From NCBI GenBank assembly GCA_036346225.1, contig JARFIW010000899.1:1240001-1304000 (forward strand): a DNA stretch of 64,000 nucleotides, read 5' to 3'. This document shows, piece by piece, positions 11,369 through 21,589 of the stretch. The position numbers and the translations under genes are program-made. The notes beneath the pieces were generated by a model that was not told the origin of the DNA, searched no databases, and was given only the letters and a program-made list of their open reading frames with translations. The DNA comes from Platerodrilus igneus (taxonomy: Eukaryota > Arthropoda > Insecta > Coleoptera > Lycidae). Each line of letters starts with the position of its first letter. The stretch's first letter is position 1.

Positions 11369-11399
<31 letters not shown>
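11368..11399. repeat. (TA)n tract within a palindrome
   Basis: An interrupted TA run is flanked by tatcacagcaata on the left and tagttgtgata on the right. The flanks are near reverse complements, so the tract could extrude as a hairpin. Confidence 0.8.
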
Positions 11400-12814
11400 G
11401 TTGTGATATGGTTGTAATAACCCGGTGCCCCCTTTTTCGTGAAACAAAGTTTAAAATTTTCTTTTCGTCAATTTTTAATTTCTAATTTTAATTTTAATTT
11501 TGAATACCTCGACTAGCTCAGTTTTTAACCACGCACGGAGCATGCGACAATACGACAACAAAGACTTTAAATTTACCTTCTACCTTTACTTCCTGTTTCT
11601 TTAAGCCAAAACACCATTAAGCACAATTACTATAATATTTTCAAAAATATTTACAATGTATGAAATGTTTAAGAATTCTCTAAATAGAACTTCTTTTTAA
11701 CAATTGAATAAAAATTCATTCAATAATTATCATTCCCAAAATTGATCAAAAAGTCAGAAAAAATCGCCCTTATTATTATTATTATCTGAAGCCCCATAAA
11801 CGTTCATTAAACTTTCTTCAAAATTTACGTCAAAACGATCTTGGTTGACCCTGACATACAGTTTTCATGAAAACAATTTTTAAATTATTCAAAATAGAAA
11901 TATACAACGAAATATTTACAAATAAAAAATAACAAAACATTCAGATTGGCTAACCTGTTGCTTCAAGCTCGAATCAGTACCTGTTTCAACTGCTCCCGTA
12001 TACAGCTTATTGATTTATATAGTCCCAACGTCGAATTTAGATATAGCGTGCATTTCTCTTGGTACAGCTTCTAGTAATTAATTCATGAACTATTTCAGTG
12101 GTTTTGCTAAACTTCCTGGTCGAATCCAGGGATAAATAATTGACTTAAATATTTGTTAAATTTCCAAATCGGATCCTGTAATTATTCGAAGTCGTATTTC
12201 CACATCGGATTCAATAATTATTCAGAGTTGTTTTTAAAGGATTAAAACGACTAACCTTATTCAATTTTTCACTATCACCATTGTACAATTTATTACTTAA
12301 AAATCACTTTTAATTCATTCACGTAAATACTTTTTCTAGGTGATGTGGACTATGCCCTAATTCATGTTAAACTGATGTGTTTACAAATCCGGTCGTATTT
12401 AAAAGGATCGCCTATCTATTGACAAGCACAGAGTTTAACGATTACGCTATGGTACGTGATTCTTACCTACAAGGTTTTGGGTATTTCTATGGAATTTTGC
12501 CGTATACACAAAATTGATGCGCTGCTTTCGGCACGTAGTATTTCAAGTTAATGCATTCGTTCTATTGGATTTTCTCATTTCTGGTTCACGTAGATTATTG
12601 TTTGTACAATAAATTTGATAAACTTTGCATTTATCACTATGCCGTGTTTATTTTGAATTTATAAGGTGGTGTTGGATTGTACCTACCTGGTCACGTATTC
12701 TTAATATAATTTATGTATTAAATTATATGCATTTTCTATTAGGCATTTTTAAACCTGTATGTTCTTAGCGTAATGTTGATGCATTATTCATGCGTATTGT
12801 GTTTCAGCTACTGA
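11400..12814. other. No gene recognised; LTR-like promoter motifs
   Basis: AT-rich stretch. On the minus strand near 12010-12040 a gggactatataaatcaataag motif looks like an LTR core promoter. On the plus strand near 12390 gtatttaaaaggatcgcc is similar in kind. No paired repeat was found, so an old solo LTR is only a suggestion. Confidence 0.35.
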
Positions 12815-12852
12815 CCAATGTAGTGCCTTCAGGTGAAGCATTGAAAATTACA
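12815..12852 (+). repeat. SINE 3'-tail fragment
   Basis: The segment ccaatgtagtgccttcaggt, followed by gaagcattgaaaattacat, matches the 3' end of the tRNA-headed SINEs described elsewhere in the window. Only the last ~38 bp are present. Confidence 0.65.
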
Positions 12853-12920
12853 TGAAGGGTGTATATCTACCATTCAAGAAATTTTATAGACTGGTTCTGC
12901 GTGCTGCGAATTGCATATTT

Positions 12921-13440
12921 CAGTATACCGTATACCTTATACCGTATACCGTATACCGTATACCGTATACCGTATACCGTATACCGTATACCGTATACCG
13001 TATACCGTATACCGTATACCGTATACCGTATACCGTATACCGTATACCGTATACCGTATACCGTATACCGTATACCGTATACCGTATACCGTATACTGTA
13101 TACCGTATACCGAATATCGTATACCGTATACCGTATACCGTATACCGTATACCGAATATCGTATACCGTATACCGTATGCCGTATGCCGTATGCCGTATG
13201 CCGTATTCCGTATGCCGTATACCGTATGCCGTATGCCGTATTCCGTATGCCGTATGCCATATACCGTATGCCGTATGCCGCATGCCGCATGCCGCATGCC
13301 GTATACCGTATACCGTATATTGCATACCGCATGCCGTATGCCGTATACCGTATACCGTATGCCATATGTCGTATACCGTATACCGCATACCGTATACCGC
13401 ATACCGTATACCGCATACCGTATACCGTGCATCGGGTATC
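12921..13440. repeat. Heptanucleotide satellite (GTATACC)n
   Basis: About 74 tandem copies of a 7 bp unit. The left half (12945-13095) is nearly perfect GTATACC. Rightwards the units become GTATGCC, GCATGCC and GCATACC. Each GTATAC and GCATGC core is a 6 bp palindrome, so either strand could fold on itself with one C:C or G:G mismatch per seven bases. Seven is not a multiple of three and no rotation contains a stop, so all six frames are open with a 7-residue period. These frames are not taken as genes. The array lies ~400 bp inside the intron downstream of the Ih exon. Confidence 0.97.
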
Positions 13441-13580
13441 GTGCACCATACATCGGTTACCGAAACCCCTTTTATAGAACGTTTTGCGCCCTGCGCACTT
13501 GTAAAAAGTACTGCGTACTGAATTCTGCGTACGGCGTACTGCATACTGTACACTGCATACAAGATACGGTATACCTTTTA
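13441..13580. repeat. Degenerate continuation of the satellite
   Basis: Decayed units such as actgcgtact, gtactgcatac and gatacggtatacc suggest an older edge of the array. The 45 bp at 13460-13505 do not fit the unit. Confidence 0.5.
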
Positions 13581-13836
13581 GTAATACCCAACCATAATTC
13601 TACCAATATTTGAAAAGCGATGTAAAGCTCATTGGGTGCTAAGGAGAGATAGCCTTCAAAATTTAGGATACGTTTCGTATACATTTGGCATTAAGTTTCG
13701 GCTTCTGTATTGTACATTTCATCGCAGGTGTTTTGTTACTATTAACAATAAAAATCTTTGCGCATAAATATACAAATCAGATCAAAACAATTGTTTTACA
13801 TAAAAGAAGAACAACATAAATATAAATGCTACTTAC

Positions 13837-13973
13837 TTGGTTAAATATTAAAAAAATGTAATCTAATGGAATGGATGATATGAGATCGAGGAAAAACCAC
13901 GTCCTTAAATAATGCCTCGCAATTAATTTAGGATCCAGGATGACTTGTTCCGCGTTATCCTGTTGCATGATCC
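13837..13973 (-). CDS. Ih: Ih / HCN hyperpolarization-activated cation channel, single internal exon
   Basis: The minus strand has a clean acceptor (ttttttgcag, then GGATCATG) and donor (CAA, then GTAAGT) enclosing 137 bp: two bases of a split Gly codon and 45 codons. The peptide runs from [16 protein letters not shown] through [22 protein letters not shown] to LIFNQ. This is the S2-S3 linker and S3 segment of HCN channels, and the insect Ih protein is nearly invariant here. The channel carries hyperpolarization-activated, cAMP-modulated Na+/K+ current in the plasma membrane. No other Ih exon was recognised, so flanking introns are at least ~13.8 kb (downstream) and ~50 kb (upstream), unless exons were missed. 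The exon is intact and certainly host coding sequence. Confidence 0.95.
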
Positions 13974-14017
13974 CTGCAAAAAAACAAAACGTTATATAGT
14001 ATAGGCTAGCACAATGT
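13974..14017 (-). other. Acceptor-side intron flank of the Ih exon
   Basis: This short flank holds a long T-rich polypyrimidine stretch (minus strand, gttttgtttttttgcag) that serves the acceptor. The mariner-like element end begins beside it. Confidence 0.6.
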
Positions 14018-14100
14018 TTATACCAAGTGAGGAATAATAATTAAGACCTCAATATCTTTGAAACTGTTTGGCCTAAAGGAATTTTTGTCTATCCACAAAT
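14018..14100 (-). repeat. Terminal repeat of a mariner-like element
   Basis: The segment around gaggaataataattaagacctcaatatc is inverted relative to 17020-17105 (gatattaaggtcctcataattattgcccc). The two are the outer ends of the 14.0-17.1 kb element(s). Alignment is clear but imperfect. Confidence 0.6.
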
Positions 14101-14322
14101 TGTACAGTACTAAAGGAGCTATAATACAGTAACAATACTTTCTGCATGGCTGTACACGTTTCAAAGATGTAAAGGTCATCAACACTTCTTGAAATGGCTT
14201 CATATATTTTTTTCCAGACTAATAATAGAGGAACTCGAAAGAATTGTAGGACTCACGACATCAAGATTTAAAATAAGAAAAATCGATAAAAATATATTTT
14301 TATTATCGGATGAAATTTATGT

Positions 14323-15232
14323 TTACAAAAGATGTTCGAATCGATGACCATCATTATCGATGCAACACAAAATTCTTTCAATCAGTGATAGGCTTGCTCT
14401 TTGAATAGCGTCAGGAGTTATTAATGTACATGCTATAATAATACGTTGGGTGGCTCCGTGGCGTAGTTGGTGTGCATGTGACAACTATGCCCAAGGTCCC
14501 GGGTTCATATCCCGACGCGGTTCGCTTTAAAAATGTTATGCGAGCATTTTTCACAAAAATTCACCCTCGTTCGGATGATAGGTAAAATGTAGGTCCCGTG
14601 TGTGAGTGTTGTCACGCACGTTAAAGATCCCTACCTTGCCTGGAACGGCAAGGGTTCAATAAAATTCAAAAGTTCCAGGTAAAAAAATCGCTTCTTGTCC
14701 GATGTAGTATCTTCGGGTGGAGCATTGGAAAATCAAATGTAGTGTAATTGTACGTTGCTGCATGTCCTGATGTGTAGTTGCTTCTTTTTAGCATACTATG
14801 TCCTTTAGAGTTACCCCATGAGAAAAAATCCAGTAGTGTTAAGTCTGGCTACAGTACACTCCCACGTCCAATCCCCGATTGCTAAACTTTTAGTTGAATT
14901 TATTTCTAACAACCAATGATAAAGAGCTGAGCATGCATCGTGTCCGTACACTAACTAAACGCACATCTTCTAACAAAGCACCTAATGTATGCTCTAAGGA
15001 ATTCGCATAGATATTACCATTTAAATTTTCGTCGATGAAATGAGGAGTAATAATTTGGCACATGTGTTACTGCATCATACATTTAAGGACGATTGTCACT
15101 CGTGTTCGAACTACCGCAGCCAATGAGAATTTTCCACAGCCCAGATATGCATGTTATGCAAATTAACGTTCTCACGATTAGTAAATATTGTCCCATCAGT
15201 GATTAACACTATCGAAAAGTGAGTTATTGTTT
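14323..15232 (-). pseudogene. Mariner-like (DUF4817-type) transposase remnant interrupted by a SINE
   Basis: Read on the minus strand from ~15230, frames show FTNRENVNLHNMH and WAVENSHWL (after the first catalytic Asp in TDG), a GHDACSALYHWL-like block for the second Asp, and a W...V.RLNTTGFFLMG block where the third Asp motif has decayed. The intact C-terminus is TPDAIQRASLSLIERILCCI, then FEHLL and a TAA stop at 14323-14325. Several stops and frame changes lie between. A SINE occupies 14449-14744 with a 13 bp target duplication. This is the cut-and-paste transposase of a mariner-like element and is dead here. Confidence 0.8.
14449..14744 (+). mobile_element. tRNA-headed SINE, copy 1
   Basis: The head has an A-box-like tggcgtagttgg and a B-box-like gggttcatatcc, the usual internal RNA polymerase III promoter. 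A body with cacaaaaattcaccctcgtt and gttgtcacgcacgttaaaga follows, and the tail is gtagtatcttcgggtggagc then attggaaaatc. Flanking 13-mers taataatacgttg (14436-14448) and taattgtacgttg (14745-14757) agree at 11 of 13 positions and are the target-site duplication. It lies within the transposase remnant. Confidence 0.9.
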
Positions 15233-16600
15233 CGAATTTATTCTTCGGCCCATCGACAAATGTAATACGATACACAAAGTCCACTCCATGTAATTATTGG
15301 AGAAGGTGTTACGGTATTGCGGGCATGGAAGGGAGCAACAAAAGCAACGTAGTTAGACATCACCAATTATTTCAACAAAAAGAGAAAAGGAAGAATGTCG
15401 TGCTAACTAACTAGTCGTAGAGTGGAGAGGTCGTAGAAAAGAAAAGAAATACGCTCAAGATAAATTCGCCCTGAAAGATTTTACACAGCAGTTCAAGTTA
15501 AAGTTTGTCATATTTTTCATCTCCGAATATTCACATTAATGCTCAACTTTTTGTATTTTGCGGTTGATTCAGTCTTGAATGCAGGCTCCCTTCAAAAAAG
15601 TTTATAAAAAAAGAATAAAAACACATTCATTCGATGTTATTAAATAAATGTCACGTATATAGACGTAAACAAAACAATCACTTTCTTATCATAGTAAGCT
15701 ATCATATTGAACGTTGTCCTTCACTTCATGTTCTGTCTGTTAGTGTAAGATTAAAACTGCTTGGTAACACTGGCCATCATGTCATATCTCATTTTTGAAG
15801 CTGCTTTTATGTTTAAACTGCAAAAAAACACTTGTTTATGGAAATACCACTAAAATTGTCGATGTCACTAAGACAAACAAACGATGGAGAAACATATACT
15901 TTTCTTTTGAAAAGTGAACGCAAACTTTTACTATAATGCACGAATCCTATATGAGCCAACAAACTTGTAACAACATTCATGTATGATATACCTACTTCAA
16001 AGGTATGCATGTATAGATATGGAACCGGAAAGTATAAACACAATCATGCAGACCTTGAATTAAATACAGGTTGAGTAAAGTTGGTTGCCTATCTACGCGC
16101 GTCAAATTATAGAAATGTAGCAAAGAAAATTTAAAGTAGTAACTGAAAGGGTTTTTAAAGTAACAAAGCAGTAAATAGTTTAAATATGAAATAGAAAGTA
16201 ACAAATTGTAAGATAGTTGGAATTTGCAACAGTGTAAAATGCAAAGGACGCCTCTCTTACTATACACTTGATTCTCGTTTAATTTGTTGCGAACTAAGAT
16301 GAGGGTTTCGAGTAATCATTGTGATGATATAACTCCATTCTTCTTATGAGTTACTCTATTTTGTTGCTCATTTTTACGAGTCTTTAAACTAGCGGTTTGT
16401 TTATTTAATGACACTCATTTTTAAACGTTTGACACAAAGGATATTACTCAAAATACATATTTCTTTCTCACACTGAATTTTTTGACATTCACCATAAATT
16501 AAAATTATGTCAACTAGTTCAGTAAACGAGTACATCTTCCACGATTGACTGACGTTTCGATATTAATCATGTCATGTGTACTTTGTTTACAATGTTGTGT
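15233..16600. other. Decayed interior of the mariner-like element; no gene recognised
   Basis: The stretch contains transposase-like residue patches on the minus strand just beyond 15233 and otherwise AT-rich sequence. Minus frames at 15813-16267 are open for 76-91 codons but resemble nothing I recognise. Confidence 0.4.
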
Positions 16601-16739
16601 TATTTTGTTATTATAGTTACTATGATCTTCAAAGACAGGTTGATTTGATTGAAGCGATAAAACGTGAATATTTGGTTTTTACAGTTGAGAAACATCTGAG
16701 CATGTTCTTAGGATAAATTATACCTAAAAATGGATTCAA

Positions 16740-16815
16740 ATAAGATTAGAATAAAAAGATGATGTCGATCAATCATGAACTATGTATCCGATCAAACATC
16801 TTTTGTAAACGTAAA
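16740..16815 (+). pseudogene. Possible second transposase C-terminus, opposite orientation
   Basis: The stretch ending cgatcaaacatcttttgtaa resembles the FEHLL-stop end at 14323-14345 but on the plus strand, and is followed ~215 bp later by the matching terminal repeat. This suggests two tail-to-tail copies and not one element. The similarity is short. Confidence 0.35.
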
Positions 16816-17019
16816 TTTATTTTAATAATACAAATGAGTTTTTATTGACTTTTTAGTTTAAATCTTATTCAATAATTTTTTCGCGAGCTTTTCTACTATT
16901 ATTCCGTTAAAAATATATTAAACCCATTTAAAAAATGCAAATGACGTTGGCATCCCTGAAACGCGTACATCTATAAAAAAAACTACTATGCTATATGATA
17001 CTGTCTCTCGCACAGTAGA

Positions 17020-17105
17020 ATTGTGGTTAGACAAAATTCTTCTAGGCGTAATACTTTCGAAGATATTAAGGTCCTCATAATTATTGCCCCACCTAGTATA
17101 TAAAT
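17020..17105 (+). repeat. Terminal repeat of a mariner-like element, right end
   Basis: The segment acaaaattcttctaggcg, then cgaagatattaaggtcctca, pairs in inverted orientation with 14018-14100. Confidence 0.6.
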
Positions 17106-17319
17106 ATTAACTAAATATGTTGACAATTTACAAAGAAACGATGAGCAATTTCACTGTATTTCATCTAATCAGACCACGAAGTCAACAAAAGTCTAGAAAT
17201 CATAAAGCTACTTCAAATATTTGACAGTAAATTTATACGCATTAGCAAACGCTTTGAAAGTACAACCTACAACCGTGGGTTATCTTCAATTAAAAAAACT
17301 TTTCATAGCTGAGAGTTAG

Positions 17320-18130
17320 TACTTCCTTAGTGCTCTTTAGTGCTCTGTGTCTCAGCGGCGTGCGATTATTAATAAAAAGTTACAGCAACTTAAATTTTTG
17401 CGGCTACTTTCATAACTGGCCGTGGTTTGTTTCAAATTCAAAAATTCGTTTCGATCAAGTGCTTCGTTAGTGCATTTTAGTGCTTTATATCTCAGTGGCG
17501 CATGTCCCTAATAAAAAAATTGTCGCCACCTAACAGCTAACTTCACCACTGGATGAGGTTGGTTTAAAATTCAAAAATTCGTTTCAGTCAAAAGTTAGCG
17601 CTTCCTTAGTGCTTCGCATCTCAGCAGCGTACGACATCTAATAAAAAAAGTTGTAACCACTTCTTACTTTTTGCGGCTAAGTTCACAACTGACCGTGATT
17701 TCTTTCAAATTAAAACATTCGTTTCAGTCAAAATTTAGTACTTCATTAATGCTCTTTAGTGCTTAATATCTCAGTAACGTAAGAAAGTAAAAAAGTTGTG
17801 ATTACTTATATTTTAAATTTAGCCGCAGTTCGTTTCAATTTAAAAAAACTTTTTCAACCTAAAGTAAGTGTTAGGCTAATGCTCTTTAATGGCTACTAAT
17901 AAAAAAATCAGAATCACCTACTTTTCTACAACTGGCCGTGGTTTGTTTGACTTTCAAAATTTCGGTACAACCGAAAGTTAGTGCTTTATTAGTGGTATTT
18001 AGTGCTTCATACTTCAGTGGCACACGACTACCAATAAAACACTGTGGCCACTTGCATCCGGCCTCCACATTTAATATTCTAATGCACCATCCAAATGTAC
18101 TGCACTGACTAAGAAACAAGTTTCTTTACA
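17320..18130. repeat. Satellite of ~130 bp units (set 1)
   Basis: At least six degenerate units recur near 17326, 17460, 17602, 17740, 17868 and 17978. Each contains cttcnttagtgctctttagtgct, a tatctcagtggcg-like segment, an aataaaaaagttgt-like segment and cgtttcaatttaaaaa. Short motifs also resemble the units of the neighbouring foldback arms, so the arrays may share an origin. Confidence 0.75.
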
Positions 18131-18131
18131 T

Positions 18132-18359
18132 GGTAATTTTGAATTGTGCCAAACCCTTGATATCCCAAGCAAGATATGGGATCTTGAACTGCGTGACAAC
18201 ACTCGCACCCTGGAAGTACATTTTACTTCTGATTCGAACGAGGGCGAATTTTTGTGAAAAATGATCGCCTAACATTTTTGAAGCAGTCCGTGTCGGGATC
18301 GAACCCGGGACCTTGGGATTAGCAATCATACGCGAATCTGTCTGATCCACGGAACCGTC
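18132..18359 (-). mobile_element. tRNA-headed SINE, copy 2 (3'-truncated)
   Basis: The minus-strand head (cacggactgcttc region and the B-box-like gggttcgatcccg) and body (cctcgttcgaatcagaagt, then gttgtcacgcagttc) match the other SINEs. The last ~70 bp of the tail are absent. It interrupts the 130 bp satellite, which resumes at 18365 (ctagccgcagtttgtttcaa). Confidence 0.85.
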
Positions 18360-18424
18360 ACTTACAGCTAGCCGCAGTTTGTTTCAATTTCAAAGATATT
18401 TTACAACCGAAAGATAGCGTTTTG

Positions 18425-18824
18425 TACTCACGAATTTCAAAGGCGAACTTTTGGGGATACAAATTAATTTAATTACTTTTACGAAAATAATGCTTTCATT
18501 CCCCATCTCTAGATAAATGCAATTTACTGAGTTAGAACAGGAATAGAAAATCGTTTGTTTTTTTCTAAACGCTTTTATACAGCTACAGTTTAATAAAAAC
18601 AATCGATGTTAAAGCATCATTTTGTAGAGGTAGATATTGTTTTCCTTGCTACTGAATACTGTAAAAAATTTCAAAGGAATAATTTGTTTTAATATCAGTG
18701 AATAAAGTGTTCGAAAAAAATCGTTTGTCTTCCGTGAAAAATAGTTCTTTATACATTTATATTAAGAAGTTGCAAAATTCGTGTGTTTAAACACTAGTAA
18801 TTATAAAGTAAATCTGAACGTTAG
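18425..18824. other. No gene recognised
   Basis: AT-rich sequence between the satellite remnant and the left end of the foldback element. A 70-codon minus frame at 18390-18602 has no recognisable similarity. Confidence 0.4.
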
Positions 18825-21195
18825 CTGGTCATTTAACGCATTATCTGAAATTTAAGACACACATTACCATCGAAATTTTTATTTGCAACTTAATAAGCTG
18901 TGAAGTTAAAATAGCGGTTTATTCAAAATTAAGTTGACGTTGAGTAGAATGAATACAAGAATACAACATTTATGTAACCCCGTGAAACTGGCTACATGTA
19001 TAAAGCACTAAAGGTGCCATATAGTAAAATGCTTAGTGCTTTGTAACTGCTCCATTCTACTTCAAACCCCAATACAACCGCACTTTCGGTTTCAGAAATA
19101 CTGTACTTAAAATGCAGAACTGGAAGCTGGAAGTTGACAACAGATTTTTTGTTATGGATACACTAACGTTATTATGTAGCAAAATCTTTACTGGCTTCGT
19201 CAGTGCGTTATTATACTACAAATTCCAACGCAGTCGAACTTCCGGTTTCGAAAATATTCGCCTTCAAAGTACAAATCTGGAAGTTGACTACAACTTTTTT
19301 GTTACGGAAGCACTAACAATCACATATAGCATAATCATTATTGCTTCCTTAGTGCTTAGTGCTAACGTATCCGCACTTCCAGTTTCGGAAATATTCGACT
19401 CAAAGTTGGGATCTGGAAGTTGGCAACAGCATTTTTATTATGGGAACACTAATAGTGTTATGTAGTAAAATCGTTAGTGCATCATTAATGCTTCATTGTG
19501 CTTCAACCCCAATTAACCGCAACTCCAATTTTGAAAATATTAGTCTTCAAGTGCATAACTGGAAGTTTGATGCAGTTTTTTTGTTATAGAAGCATAAAAT
19601 CACATTTTAATTATTATTCACACAAGCTTCAAACTTAAAATTTTCTATTCCAGCGCTGCTCATTGGGTTGTAGCATTTCCGAAAAGAAAAATGAGGTAGG
19701 GTGGAACTTTGAAGTACAGTGAAGAACTAAAGACTTTAAATACATCAGATTATTTGTGCTTCTGTAACAAAAAGGTGCCTTTTGGAATTTTATGCTTCAG
19801 ATGTATCATTAGCTTGGACAGATAAAGTTAGTAACAAAGAGGTTATAGAAATAGCATGGAAATAAAGTTATCTGTGGAAAACAAAAAATAGGAGAAATAA
19901 AAAGGCAGGATACGTTTTAAGGCTTTTTTAAAGAATAGTGCGGGCTATATACAAGCAGAGATAGGAAAAAAGAGGTAAAGGCATACTTAGATCAGACTAT
20001 TGCACCTCGATAGTGAAAGAGGTAGATTGTAGGAATTTCAGGGGAATGTGTAGGTTAGCTCAGAGAAACAATGGAGGTACGCGTGTACCCATTTCCAGGA
20101 CTAAGACTTCACGATGATGACGAACAAAAAAGGTGAAATAAACCTCCAACTCTGTACTTTAAGGTCCAGTATTTCCAAAACCGCAGGTGTAGCTGAGATA
20201 GAATTTAAAGCACCATGAACACTAATGAATCTTTAAGATTTTGTTGCATAACATCATTAGTGCTTCCATAACAAAAAACGATAGCCAACTTCCAACTTTG
20301 TACTTTAAAGTATAATAGTTCCAAAACCAATTGTGCCGCTATGTTGGGGTTTGTAGTAGAATGGCGCAGATTACGCTACATTTGATCGCACTGCTTTTGT
20401 AACAATAAAGTGTGACCCACTTCCACATCTGGAGTTAGAAGTCGAATATTTACATTGAGGTTTGAAGCACAACGAAGTACTAATGGAGCACTACGAATTC
20501 TGTTACATGAGATTATTAGTGCTTCCATAACAAAAATCTGTAGCCAACTTTCAACTTTGCTATTTGAAGTCGAATATTTTCGAAACTGGAGGTGCGGGAG
20601 CGTTGGGGTTTGAATCACAATGAAGCAAAAACTAAGCACTACAGATTATGTCACATATGATCGTTATCGCTTCCATAACAAAAAAGTTGTAGCCTAGACC
20701 TGAACGTTGAAGTACACCGGAAGTACGACTGCGTTTGGTTTCGAAACATAACGAAACATTAATGAAGCATTCATAACGAAAAATTTGTAGCCACCTTACT
20801 ACTCTGAACTTCGAAGTCGAATATTTCCGAAACCGAAAGTTCGGCTGCGTTGGAGTTTGTACCACAATAAAGCAGTAACGAAGGAATAAAGATTTTGCAA
20901 TATAGTAGCTTAGTGCATCCAAAATAAAAATCTGTTGTCAACTTCCAGCGCTGCACTTTAAAGTTGAATATCTCCGAAAGCGGAAGTGCGGCCATGGTGA
21001 GATTTGAAGCAGAATGAAGCAGTTACAAAGCACTAAGCAATTTGCTATATGGCATCTTTTGTGCTTTATATGAGTAGTTAACTTGATTTTGAAAATACCG
21101 CTACTTCTAACTTCACAGCTTATTAAGTTGCAAGTAAGAATATCTGAAAGTAATGTGTGTATTTTAAATTTCAGATATTGCATTAACACGTTTGC
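18825..21195. mobile_element. Foldback-type element with tandem-repeat arms
   Basis: The outer ends are inverted copies: 18835-18935 (cgcattatctgaaatttaag ... gcaacttaataagctgtgaa) against 21075-21190 (ttcacagcttattaagttgc ... aaatttcagatattgcatta). Inside, the left arm (19020-19595) has about four ~140 bp units with ctggaagttgac and ttttttgttatgg motifs. The right arm (about 19680-21060) has the same units in reverse (ccataacaaaaaa, tagccaacttcc). The axis lies near 19600-19680. No transposase is visible. Long inverted arms built of tandem repeats are the defining layout of Foldback (FB) transposons. A LINE fragment has inserted in the right arm. Confidence 0.75.
19778..20122 (+). mobile_element. 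LINE family B 3' fragment inserted in the foldback arm
   Basis: This 345 bp piece matches the C-terminal coding and 3' end of family B LINEs (cagataaagttagtaacaaa, cagagaaacaatggaggtac, then gatgatgacg). It is flanked by aacaaaaaggtg (19766-19777) and aacaaaaaaggtg (20123-20135), a 12-13 bp target-site duplication. It is a 5'-truncated retroposition product. Confidence 0.85.
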
Positions 21196-21589
21196 GACAA
21201 AGAGGTTTTTGCAGACATTTAGCAGTACTGTTATTACTTTTAGCTGACGTTGTCGTATACTACGTGCACTACGACAGCTCTTAACTGAAATTTTTAGTTT
21301 GTGACTGTCGTGCGTTACCAATGACATGCGTTATCTACGACAAAAGTACTTGTTTCTCACAATTCTCGCACATGATTGTCGTTTACTAACAGTGATGGTG
21401 AATTCTTACATCCCGAACTGACACACTTTCTTCCAACTTCTTCAAAGCCTCCAACTGCTTGTCACAAGGCTGTCCACAAGGATCCCGACTTTCCACCACC
21501 CTATGGAACCCTTGTATAAATCCCCTCACAGAACTTAATATCCCAATACATTAACATTTGCCTATGCTGAACATGTGATATTTCCTATC
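21196..21589. other. No gene recognised
   Basis: The stretch contains many short cgac and gtcg motifs (ctacgacagctc, gactgtcgtgcg), possibly a decayed repeat. No reading frame is supported. Confidence 0.4.

Noticed and set aside
12852..13613. Very long reading frames (up to 253 codons, all six frames) over the heptamer array
   Set aside because: A 7 bp unit without stops in any rotation is open in every frame by construction. The frames encode only 7-residue repeats and extend briefly into flanks. No start context, splice support or composition argues for a protein.
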